From: Rhinopomastus cyanomelas | Lineage: Eukaryota > Chordata > Aves > Bucerotiformes > Rhinopomastidae | NCBI GenBank assembly: GCA_013400115.1 | Contig: VXBP01004622.1 | Location: forward strand, 248,001-312,000 | Length of the DNA stretch: 64,000 bases | Direction: 5' to 3' | In this document: in pieces, positions 45,001 through 57,000 of the stretch | Layout: every line of letters begins with the position of its first letter | How positions within the stretch are numbered: position 1 is the first letter of the stretch | Notes under the pieces: model-generated | What the model was told of the DNA's origin: nothing | Seen by the model: the letters and a program-made list of their open reading frames with translations, nothing else | Database searches by the model: none | Position numbers and translations under genes: made by a program

Positions 45001-48000
45001 CATAGATTGAGTTCTTGTGATTTGTTACTGGTCATCTTTTGTTCATTCTTGGAATGAACAAGTCTAAGTCTCGTATTTGTACTGAGTCTTCTCTGAACAC
45101 TGGTTACGGTGTGTGATTTCTTATCATGAGCACGTGGGAAGAGTTGGGGTTCGGTTGGGTCAGTTGGTTTTTTTTTTTTTGCTGTATTCTTCACATCACA
45201 CTGCATTGGATGCTCATTTGCAGTGTTTAGCTCCAGAAATGTTGAAATACCAGAAGCAGCTTAGAGGCTTGAAGCTCTTGGTCTGCTTTATTCCATGTAG
45301 CTTAAGGGGAACAGAGAGGATGACACTTAAAATACTACCTCAGTTTTCTGAAGCACTGTGCTTTCTGCTGTTTTAAAATACTATAAATGCAGCCTTATGT
45401 GCTTTCCTAAGGTTCATTTTGATTTGAGCCTGCAGTGTTATGGCCATTGAGTCATCTCCATCCTGCTTGTACTCAACAAGGTCTTTTTTAGCTGGTATTT
45501 TAACAAGGTTTCTCACTTGAGTAGTTCCTTTTTAGGAAGTTAAGCATCCAACCAGTAGATTTTTTTTTTAATTATTTTTATTTCTTGCTTTTCTTGCGGT
45601 AACATTGAACCAGTGTATGTGGTGGGAAGAGGTGGTTACTTCAGCAGAAAGACTGGAGTAGGTTCTGTGTGCTGCTGAAAATCAGTATTTCAAATTTTGT
45701 CTTTCATACTAAAACAAAAAATCCTATTCCCGAGCCATGTGTCGTCTTTTGTAGGCAGCACTCAGTGTAGTAGCAAGCACTGTCCAAACCCTTTACTCTT
45801 TACAAGCTATGGAACTGTGCCCTTACTGCTACTCTGCAGTGGCTGGAGGTGAGTCAGCAGTGTGCAGAGGAGCCAAGCATCTTAATCGCTGTAGTAGAAT
45901 AGGAGCTGTGAAAATGGCATTATTATAATTTTGTAGTGTCTTAGGCAGTTGTTTTGAGTCTGGTTAAATGCTTTGTTTCTTAATATATGGACCTGACGAG
46001 ACCAAATGTCGGGTATTGTGATATTTCTTAAAACAGCCAACAACAAATGCCTGGGGAGGGATATAAATCTAGGGCAAGTGTGTCATCCTCCAGAATATTC
46101 CCCTACCCTTCCACATGTTACCCTTCTGGGATTTCCTACTCTGATGGTGGTGTGATGTGACAGTAGCGTAATAAGGTGACAGCCACAATCAGCTGAAAGG
46201 CTGGAACTTCACCACTTCAACTACAATCTTTGTCTTCTTGAATCCATGTAACATGGATTTTCCATAATTCAGTGTAATCATTTCCGGATTGTGTATGCAA
46301 TGAGTTGTCATTACTGCAGTAATCCTTCTTACAGAAATGTAGTCCGACTTTATTTTTGCCTTGCATGGTCTTGGACCTTTTCATTCCTTGTGGAATCTTC
46401 TAGATAGGTAATGCTGCTCTTAGAATATAAAATATTGGCTCTGTTGGCAGGCATAGGTGTCTTTAATTTTTATATTGAAATAGTTTTCCATTGGAGAAGA
46501 TACAGATACACTTATTGTTATATTGCCTGAGTTTTTAAGATTATTCACCAGGTTTCAACTCTTAGGGCTGTATTATGGCTTTACTGTGGGAGAACAAGGT
46601 ATTTGCGTAATGTCTGCTTGAAATACCAGTCCTCTTTTTCTCTTTGTGTTTTAAAAAAAATAGGGTGCTTTACTAAACAACAGACACTTTTCTCCAGCAG
46701 CTTTGTGGGTAGGCTGATAAGTCTTTTTCTCTTTGGGTAAGAACATGTGTTTATGAGTTTGATTCTAATCTGCGGGTGTACATTTAACTAGTAACAGGAT
46801 TTAAGATTTTTGGAGAAGACTTCAGTTCCTTTCATCAGTAATACATTAGAGAGCTGATGAGGCCTGAGGAGTATGTGCTTCAGCACAAACTAGGACTTCA
46901 GGTAATTCCCTCCCCCAGCATCTTGATGCCTGCCACTTGGCAAAAAATCTGTTTGTCTCTTAACAACAAAAATCTTGGGTTGACCGGGCCTGTTTTACAG
47001 TACTAATTCTGAGCAGTGGATTGTTCCCTTTTGTCTCTGTTGTTTCCATGGTTATGGTAGTTCTGCAAGATGAGATGAAATGGATAATTGCACCAACAGA
47101 GTCTGCTTCTTTTAGGACTGGGTCTTAGGTATGCCTATGTGAAAACTACTGCTCAGCTTGAATTGGATTTGTCCTCCAGCATGGAGATGTTGGACCTCTG
47201 TTTCAGGGGCTTGTAAATGTGTAGGCTAGCACTGCATAAAATCCTGCAGAAGCTTAGTAGTTGGTTATATTTGTAGTGGTATGTTGACTGTGTTCCAATA
47301 CACACTCAAATCAGATACACAGTTACAAGAAACAGCTAGTCTTGTGTGTAAGTTTTTCTTCTAAATTTTTCTGTTGGAAATGGGGTTGTGAAGGAAACCT
47401 GTAACACGGTTGGTAAAGCTTGTCCAGTTTTTTTCCAGTTGCAATTTCCTGATACAGACCAGAAGATCGCAGAAACTCAATGTAGATGTTTCTCAACCTC
47501 TAAGCCTCTGGAGTAGTTATTAAATGTGTATGATTACTGTATGTGATAGGTGTGAGTAGTGGCTTTGTTTTGGTTTGTACTTCAGTGGTGTAGTACATCC
47601 CATAGTACAACTGAAGTGTTTGGGAGTTAATCCCAGTGGATAAAGCACAGGAGAATATCAGCTTCATTTTAGAGAAAAACTAGATCTTCTGTAATGGGCG
47701 TATTGCTGTATGAGGGCAAGAGGCTCCCAGAAGGGTGCATGAGGTTGCAAGTGTAACTGAAGACAGACACAGTATACTCCAGAAACCTGCCAGTCCCACA
47801 GGAGGTATTGGTGTTACTCAGTTGTCTGTGGCTTTTATAACTTCAGAGATCTAACGGGACAAAGATAATATCATGTTGGTTACTTACGCTTGCCGTGTAT
47901 CAGTCATCTGTGAGTTTAGATTAAAGCATAAGGGTCATAGTGGGTCAGACCAGAGATCAGGGTGATGGTGAATGCTAGGGAATGGTCAGTGGTATGGTGT

Positions 48001-51000
48001 GACTACTCTCTCCTTTTATATTTAAATCAGTTGTTTACACAGAGAATCTTGTCAGCTCATGAACTTCTACAGCTAATGGTTGAACAAGCTCAAGCACTGT
48101 GTAGCAGGACAAAACTTACGATCCTTTGCTGTCTCATACTGGCCTCTCAATTAGTGTATATTTAAGACTCAACTTTCATTTTTCTAGTGTGTCACAAGCA
48201 ATCATAATGTGGGTTGTTAATGATGAGATTATAGCCTTCCTTAAGTAGTTCAAGCTTTTGCTTCCCTACGGTATAGAAAAGCTATATTTAGTCATTGTTG
48301 TAACCTCAGGTTTAGAAGCCTTTTTGAAGAGGCTTAAACTGTAAATATCAAATAATTTATGTTTTATGTTGGTTTTCAGTGTAAATACCTGCTTGGCATT
48401 GGTTAGGTATGGTTGGTCTGGATATCCTCAGGGTGACACTTGTTCCTTCTCGAAGCACCTAATTCATCTTTTGGTGGTGTCCTTTTAGTGATTCCCTAAT
48501 AACAGTACTCGTACTTGCTTACATCGATTCAGAATCTGGATTTTGTTTATTGTTTAATTATCATGTTGCAGTATTCCAGACGAGTATTCTGTAATTTTCA
48601 GTTTGTCCTTGCTGTGCTGAAGGCCAGATTACATTTGCTCATGCTTTTCTCGCTATTCACTGGCTTTGCTGAAGCACTTTGAAGAACATATGCTCCTGTA
48701 CGATTGAACTGATAACACTTGGTGAAAAACCCACTTGCTGCCACAGCTTAATCTTTCTTGTTTATCTATTTAAAATTGCGAAGATTTTTTTGGGAGAGGG
48801 CCACTCTTGTCAAATGCCTTTAAAAGAACATCAGTTACCTCCTTTGTTTATGTGTGTGTTTGTTCACTCCAGTGTAAACTGAGGAGTTACTGTACTGAAA
48901 GGAGGAGGGAGCTGTCATTAACACAAAGCTTTTGTTGAGTGGTTTGAAAGATTCTTTAGCTTTGTGAATAACTCTCTGACCTTTTCCTCCTAGAAATGGT
49001 TGAATCAATGAAGAAAGTGGCTGGAATGGATGTGGAGTTGACAGTGGAAGAAAGAAACCTGCTTTCTGTTGCATATAAAAACGTGATTGGAGCCAGAAGA
49101 GCTTCCTGGAGAATAATCAGCAGCATTGAACAGAAAGAAGAAAATAAAGGTGGAGAAGATAAGTTAAAAATGATTCGGGAGTACCGGCAAATGGTAAGAT
49201 GTAGTTTGTGTTACTGCATAATGCCATTTAGTTAAAATCTGGTTTTGTTGCCGTAAGCTGCCACTGTATTTTAGGTAGCCTGTGGTGGGGGACCTGTGGT
49301 AAGGTTACAGTCTTGAAAGGTCAGAGTGTGTTCCTTGTCTGTAGAATAAACACATTTTGAAGAGGAGAAGTTAATTGTTTTTGTGTAAACCCTGAGAAAG
49401 CCAGTAGACTTGAAAGGACAAAGGGAGGTCTTTTCCTTTATTATATCAGTGTTTGAACTGTGCTGACAGTTGGTTTCTTCCTTGTTTACACAAGTGTGAG
49501 GCTGCATGTGTTCAGGAGTCCTTACTCTTTCCCCTCCAGCCTGACTTATCCAATCAATTTTTTTTTTAATTATATCAAAGGAGGTGTTTGCCTGTTAAGC
49601 TTCTACTTCTGATTAAAGTTGCTTTGGATCATTCAGACTTTGACGCTTGCTACTGTTGCAGTCTGTTGTCCAACGGAGTTCAGTGTATTAACTGAAATGC
49701 CAGTGGGTAAAGTTCTCCAGTGTTTTTTTTTTTTTCCATAAAGACAAGCAGCGTAAAGCCAAATGGCCGTTTTCTTTGACTCCTTTACCTTGTTTCTTAC
49801 CACTATGATAATTGCATTTCATTTGCATTTGCATTGTTTTATGTTTTACTTTTCACCCAAGATGAAGATTTATCAGGAGTTGCTCTAGACTAATTGCTTA
49901 GCAGCTGAGTGATAGTGGAGAGTAGTTGCCTAGACAGTCTTGTACAGCTGACATGGCAGGCCTGACCTCAGATGGCTGTGGTTCCATTTTAATTAATTTT
50001 ATTTTTTTGTCCCTTAGCTGGTCACATAAACTGTTTGCAGTTAAAGCCATCAGTTTGAGATAAACCTGGGCATGGGGAAGTGATGAGCTGATCCTCCCAA
50101 CTGTGAAACTTGCATGTGTAACAAGCTCTAGGTCCTTGCTGCTTTCTCTCTCTTGAGAGGGGAAAATTGATTCACATAACTTAGTGCTGAGTCTAGTCAG
50201 TCTGTGCAACTTTACCTAAAATGGAGAACTTGGAGCAAGCTTTGACTTTCATCCATAAGGGCTAATGAAACCTTTGTCTATTAGAGCAGTGAGCTTGTTG
50301 TTCCCAAACACCTCCGTCTTTCCTTAAACGATGGTTTTGTACGGAGCAGACATGCTCCCATGCTATTTAAATCCCACGTGTTTCTGCAGAGACATTATCT
50401 CAGTTACTTGAGGACAAGTGCCTCCACATGGTTCAGATCTTCACTTCCAGAGAAACAGCGGAGTCTATTACATCACCTGGCACTGATTCATACACCACCA
50501 ATGGAAATGATGTTGGCTTGGAAATCTTTTCTTGCGAATGGCTCTGGACTACTTTCTGTTGGCTCACAGGGTTTCTCTTGCTCCATGGAATTGTTAAAGT
50601 TGTGAGTTTCTAATTTTATGCTGGCATGCTGATGGGATGCAGCTCTGCCAGTTACATAGAGTCCCAAATACCATTTCTTGATGGACATCTGAAATCTTTC
50701 TATCAGAACATACAAATTAAGACAATAGCTATCCAGTGGTTGTTCAGATTTGTCTTATGCTGTGTCCTTCCAGCTTTTTTATTTTTGCACATTTTATGGG
50801 TGGTTACTGACTTCTGCCAAAGATCCTTTAGTAGCATAAAGACTCAACTTGTTTTTGAGAGGAACGCAAAAAAGTGGTGTTCTGCATCTCTTCTTCTAAA
50901 GAGAGTAAGCACCACACAGAACAGGCTGGTGTGCAAGAAGCAGATGTATATAGTCTTTCAAGAATCTGTGGAGAGCGGCCACATGAAGTGCAGTACCATG

Positions 51001-54000
51001 CCAACAGTATCTTCAGCTGCTAAATCCTTAAAGAGAGTAGCTTTAGGTGGGGCAGTGTTGTGGAGAACTGTAGTGCATTTTTCCATACTTGGAGAGAGAC
51101 TCATTGTGTCTGCTCAGCTCTAGCCTGAGTTTTCCAGAAGGGTGCTCTGTATCATCTGTGGCTGAAGACTAGATCCTGTTTGTAGCTGCTGGGAGACTTA
51201 TTATGACTTGACATCTCCTGTAAGAAGAGTGTTGGTGGGTGGGTGAGATGGCATGGGAGCAGCATGAAGTCTTCTTTGCAGAAGACTGCAAAAGTTTGGA
51301 TGATGCTTCTCACTGTTACTGCTGGAACAGTAGCACAGCTACCCTGTTAGTGTGTTCTGTGCAGGCTCAGCAGAGCTCTGGTTATTGTGTTTGCCTTGTA
51401 CAGTTGTTCAGAGTAAATTCATTGTTGTTGGGAGACCCTTTCCAGGTTCGAAGTGCTCTGAAGAACTAAAAAAACCAAAATGTTTGTCTGGGGACTGACA
51501 GGTCGAGTTTAAAGCACTGGGGAGCTGGAGCGAGCCAGAGTATCTAGAGATAGGCATTTCTCTCACCTACCACGAGAACGTGGTGTGACTGTACCAGCTA
51601 CAGTTGAAATGTAGAGTGTGCATGGTGCGAAAGTAATTGCTTGATTGTTTGGTCTGTGTCAGTATTTATTACAGTTTAGCTTATGGCTCTTAAATGCATT
51701 TGGAGTTAGAGCTGCTAGCAAGTGTGACTTGGAGTGGAGCTCAAGGGATGATGGTAGGAGTAGGGCTGGGCTGTTTTTTGTCTGAGGCATTCACTAGGCA
51801 GTACCGAGAGATGGAGGTCGCCAGGCTGTGCCTTTACTCAAACCACTTAAGGTAAACATAGCAAAACACATAGCTGAGGGGGGAAATGCCACTTAACTTG
51901 CTTCCTTACAAAGTAGAGCCCCAGGCTTTCTCATCTGGTTGCTTCACTGTAGATGAGAACTCCCCGAGGCTTGCGTTCTTTGTCCTTGAAAGGATCAAGT
52001 GGTGTATGACTGCACATAATGCAATTCACTTCCTTGCGGTAGAAATCATCCCTTCCCTAAGAGCATAGGACCAGTATTCCCCTTCTGCGTACTGGTCCAT
52101 ATGTGGCATATGAGAATGTGTTTCTAGTGCTCTTATGACTGGTGTATTCTGGGATAGCTGCAAAGCTGCCTGCTCCTTTCCCTCACCTTAGGTTAGGCTG
52201 TGAGTTTTGGCATAAATGTGGGTGGTCTGTTTGTTTTGGCAGGGGTGGGAGGGAGGTTACATGCTTTAGCAACTGCTCTCTGCTGTTCCAGTTTCATGTT
52301 GCATCTCAGTCGTGCGGTGCCGCTATTTTGGGGGCTACACATTAAAGCAGGTCAAAGAACTAGTGCAAGCTACCCTTCCTCTGGCTGCTTCTGATAAGGA
52401 AACTTATTTAGTTCACCAGGTGCTTCACATGCTTTTGTATCTGCAGAGCTAATGACGCAGTCTGCAATCTGATTAAGCCAGCACTCCCCTAAGACAGAGG
52501 CAGGGTGGATTGTGGGGGCTTCTGTGCACCCATCAGGGTGAGGGAACTTGCTTTGCTGATCAGAGCTTGCCCTGTATCACTGTATGTTTCACTTGGATGG
52601 AGCTGGAATGATGATTTGCCTTAAACCTCCCTTTTCTGAGTGTCCTGTGGGCTCTTGTGCTGATTTGCTGCTCTGCAGAGCTCATTGAGCCACTGTCCAA
52701 AACAGATCCCTTTTGTAAAAGAGCTGTTAGGGTTTTGTTGGGGGTTTTTTTTTGTTCTTAACTTGATTTGTATTGACTCGTTTTAAAACAGTCTTAGTCA
52801 GGACATTTACATTGCCCTGGACAGCAGCTGATCTCTGATAACTTGTGTAGCAAAGCTGAAAAACCTCTGTCTGAGATAAAATAGAAGTTTATACATGTAT
52901 GGTGATTTAACAAAAGAGGATTAGAAACTGATTTAATTCTTTGCAGTTTTGCTGAAGATCTCTCGGCAAAAGAAGTCATTGAAAAAGAGGATCAAGAGGA
53001 AAGAAGTTTGCAGGAACTGACTGCTGGCCAAAGGTTTTATTAGCTCTTGTAGCCCAAGAATATATGAAGTAGATTCTTCTCAAGTGACCATATTTCAGCA
53101 ACTTCCTTAAGCATTTGTCACATAATAACTCTTTTTCTGACTGTTGAGGCATCCTGACATTGCTTGTACATGACATTTGCTGTAGATAAATCTCTAAAGG
53201 AATTTTTGTGAGTCTGTTAAGTCACGATACAGATCAGTGTGTGTATGTATGTGCCAGTTTAATGTTTATTTTGGATTTATAGTTTTAACAGCTTTTGAGA
53301 AGAGATGTGGTTGCAAGCCTAATAGTTTGGGAGCCATGTTGTGATAGAAGTATTGTGTGGCAAGAAAAATGCTTAAAGAAAAAAAAAGGAAAGAAAGCTG
53401 CAGGGGTAGGAAACTAGGAACGGGGATGGTGGACTAAGTGGGGCTGCTCTTGTGATCCAGTACATGCCATTTCTAGTATTTTCTTGTAATTGATGTTGGA
53501 TGCCTTTGCTTTAAAACCTCTGTAGTACGTAGCAGTAGCTTGAGCCAGAGTTGTCTTCAGCTGTAGCTGTGAAAACTACTGTGAAATCATGAAAGAGCAG
53601 CAGTAGGTTACTGTGAGCGCTTAACTAACCAATGCTGCAATGAGTGACTTGAGGTGCTTGGAGCAAGTCTGGTTTTGGCAACACTGATGTCACAAAGAGT
53701 TTTTAGCTTTTCTGGGATATGCTCAGTGGTTTTGCTTTCAGGTGTGAAATTTTGTGGTTAAACCTGACTTTGCAGACTTTGCTTGTTGCTACTCTAAATT
53801 GGAAAAAATGGTGATGTGACCATGTTTTTTAACTTTATCTGTCAAAACCTAGTGTTTTTTAAAGCAGGCTTTGCATAATGGTTTTCTTTGGCCACAGATC
53901 TTGCTGTCAATGTTGATGATTTCTGCTTTTTCTGAGTTGCTCTGCTTTGCTCTTTGTGCCTGCTTCTGAAGTCTGTCTCCTTAGGAGTTTTCTTCTTGCA

Positions 54001-57000
54001 TCTGACATTTCGTGTGGCATATCTTTGGTTCTGTTCTGATACCCATGATTTTTGTCTGAAGGCTTTCCAAGTAGTCACTAGAAACTTGTTGCAAAGGTTC
54101 CATTTGATTCCAGGGTGTAATGAACTTTAGCTGATTTATAGTAATTATCTTCAAATTGTCCCCTTCACTGCTACCGCTTTTAGGGCAGTCTTGAAGAATC
54201 AAAAGTGGAAGGAATTAGGAGTTGTGTAAGCCTTACAGCAAAGAATTATAACTTGAGAGAAACTTAATGCAGCTGCCTTGCAGGATGCCTTCCAGGGAAT
54301 ATGCAGTTTTGCTCCCAGTTACACACTTCATCCTGCATCAGTCCTTGCCTGCTATGTGTGCCAGCCAGTTACACACAACTGGTTTGTGTTTTGCTTAACA
54401 CACCTGTGCAGCAGCTGAATTGTTTTTTCTTCTGTCCTCATCCTCTTTGTTGTTTTGGGGTTGGTTTTTTTTTTTAATATGGCCTTGCCTGTTGGTGATT
54501 TTTCAGATAGCTGTTAGTTGTGTGTGCTAAACTTGCGTTCTTTTAATTTTTTAATTTGTCTTTCTTTTAACAGGTTGAGACTGAACTGAAGTTAATCTGT
54601 TGTGACATTCTGGATGTACTGGACAAACACCTCATTCCAGCAGCTAACACTGGCGAGTCCAAGGTTTTCTATTACAAAATGTAAGTGTCTTCATGTGCGA
54701 CAAGACCCTTACAGTGTCTGAGCTAGGGACAGAAATAAAGTAGGTATCTGTGTGTTTTATGCCCACTCAACCATAGTAATTTAATCTAGAAAGACAAGTT
54801 CATTCATGTCTAACCAGTATCCCTTTTTGAGGCCAGATGTTCACATCCTGATTATGCAGTTCAAGATAGATGTTGTTGGGAATAAGATCATGAGAATTTA
54901 AGTTGTTGTGCAGCTGTTAGATGTAAGGAACAACAACTTTCTTAATGTAGAAACGGCATCCTTGACAGAGTGCTTTCTTGCTCAAGCTGTACATTCAAAG
55001 AGAACTAGGGAGATGGATAACTGTTATGTAGTGTCAAATTCAAAATTGCATTACCAAATGAAATTTGGCCCTGCGGTTTGCTGCTGTGGCTACTCGTTTT
55101 CATATTTTGTATAGTCTGAAGGACACTTTAAATCCTGAAATGATCAGTGATTTCCCCTGTAGCTGACTGTCATTGAGATAAAAAAATTTGTCTGGTTTAG
55201 AAGCGATGCAGTGGCACACAGCCACAGCTCAGTACTGGGGGAGGTAATACTGGGATTCTTTGTACTGATGCTTTACTGCCCAGACAGCAGTTCAGCAGCA
55301 GTGTCCCTTGTGTGTGAATACATACACATCAGTGTCAGAACTAAGGGCTTAATTTAGTGGCTGGTGAGGAAATAAGGACTACTAACTTCTCATTGTTTCT
55401 GTTCACAGGAAGGGGGACTACCATAGGTATCTGGCTGAGTTTGCCACAGGAAATGACAGGAAGGAGGCTGCAGAGAATAGCTTGGTGGCTTACAAAGCTG
55501 CTAGTGATATTGCAATGACAGAACTCCCGCCAACACATCCTATCCGCCTAGGACTTGCGCTCAACTTCTCTGTATTCTACTATGAAATTCTTAATTCTCC
55601 TGATCGTGCCTGCAGGTAGGTGGTGACTGGGAAGGTGACTGCTGTGCCTCTGGATTCTGTTCAGCAATGTATGTTAAATCGGATTTGTTGTGTGCTTACA
55701 GGTTGGCAAAAGCAGCTTTCGATGATGCTATTGCAGAACTGGATACACTGAGTGAAGAAAGCTATAAGGACTCTACACTTATCATGCAGTTGTTACGTGA
55801 TAATCTGACACTATGGACTTCAGACATGCAGGGTGATGGTAAGTAACCTCTGCTCTGAAGTGTTACTGTCCCCTGCCCAGAAAAAGGCATGGAAATGGAG
55901 ATTGGTTTGGTGTTTTACTTTGCCTCCTGTAATAACAGGCCTTTATGAACAACTGTCCTTTAAGTCAATAGGGCTGACACTAGCTTCTTTTGAGACGTTT
56001 TTCAGCTCTCACTTGAGGTATCAAGTTAGTAGAAGGAAATTGTTTGTTTCCTCCCCACCTGGCTGTTCAGGCATTTGTTCTTATTTTAAAAGCAGTGACT
56101 TAATTCAGCTTTTCTTTCTTATGACTTCTCATGTTCCTTCTGTGGTTGTCATTCCAAGCAGATCTGAATTTCCAGTGCAGGCGGAAGAACCACAAATGAT
56201 CTAGTTCCCCTTTTTTTCAGGTCACTCAGTATTTCTGTTGGCATTGTAGTGGAAGACTTAACTGCCATTGTACTAATCACTTTACAGCACTTCACATAGC
56301 TTTTACTCTTTTCAAGAAGAATTGAACACAAAGAGAAGAGGGAAAGGAGAAGAGATTCCATAAAATAATGTTTTGCATGGAGGAAAAAAAAAAGCTTGGG
56401 GAATTACAATTTGCTATTTGAGATGCTCAAGGTATTTTCTTTATTACTCCCCAAATGCTGGGTTTTGAGTCCTGAAGCAGCTATTGCCAGAGCAAATACC
56501 AAATATATCCCTTGGCAGTACCACAGGGTGGAACGTTGATTGTTTCCGTTTCCCTAACATCTGATAGTTAGACATTTCTCGGTGTGTTTTTGGCGTACTG
56601 AATGGATTTTTCCCTCTTACTTTCACAGACAATGCCAAATACAGATTTTTGTCCTGTTTTTTTTGAGCTGTGCCTTCTGTTTGACTGATTATTGGTAGTG
56701 AATTAAACACGATATAGAACCATGAAACTCGTGTTTTCTTCTGCAGAAACTATGTCCTGGAGAGGCTGTGCAGAACCTTACTGCTGTAGTGTCCGTTGTA
56801 AAAAGCTGTTGTAGAATCTCAGCTTCCAGCTGGCTGTGTGTAGGATTGATGGGCTTGCTTTAAAGTAGTACTGTTACACAATAGCTTGTAGCTCTTCACA
56901 TATGTCATGAGTATGAGATGTTGCAGGTCTGGCAGCCTGATTTACCCCCGTTTATTTGGGCCTTTGACAGAGCAGGGAAAAGTGTAAAAATGCAGCGTCT

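Larger units (their letters stand above)
39080..48993 (+). other. YWHAE: YWHAE intron 1 (9.9 kb)
   Basis: Starts inside the CpG island with three AAAATGGCGGC sites and G-rich runs that could form quadruplexes (39163-39188 and 39231-39248). Further on it is AT-rich, with a C10 run near 43611, a T13 run near 45168 and a LINE reverse-transcriptase relic at 44479-44990. No additional exon was recognised. Confidence 0.75.

Noticed and set aside
47926..48000. GGGTCATAGTGGGTCAGACC segment resembling old amniote CR1 sequence
   Set aside because: The match is short and from memory only; not enough to call an element.
50626..51123. 165-codon plus-strand frame in YWHAE intron 2
   Set aside because: About one frame of this length is expected by chance in a window of this size. 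No recognised motif and no in-phase splice sites for YWHAE.
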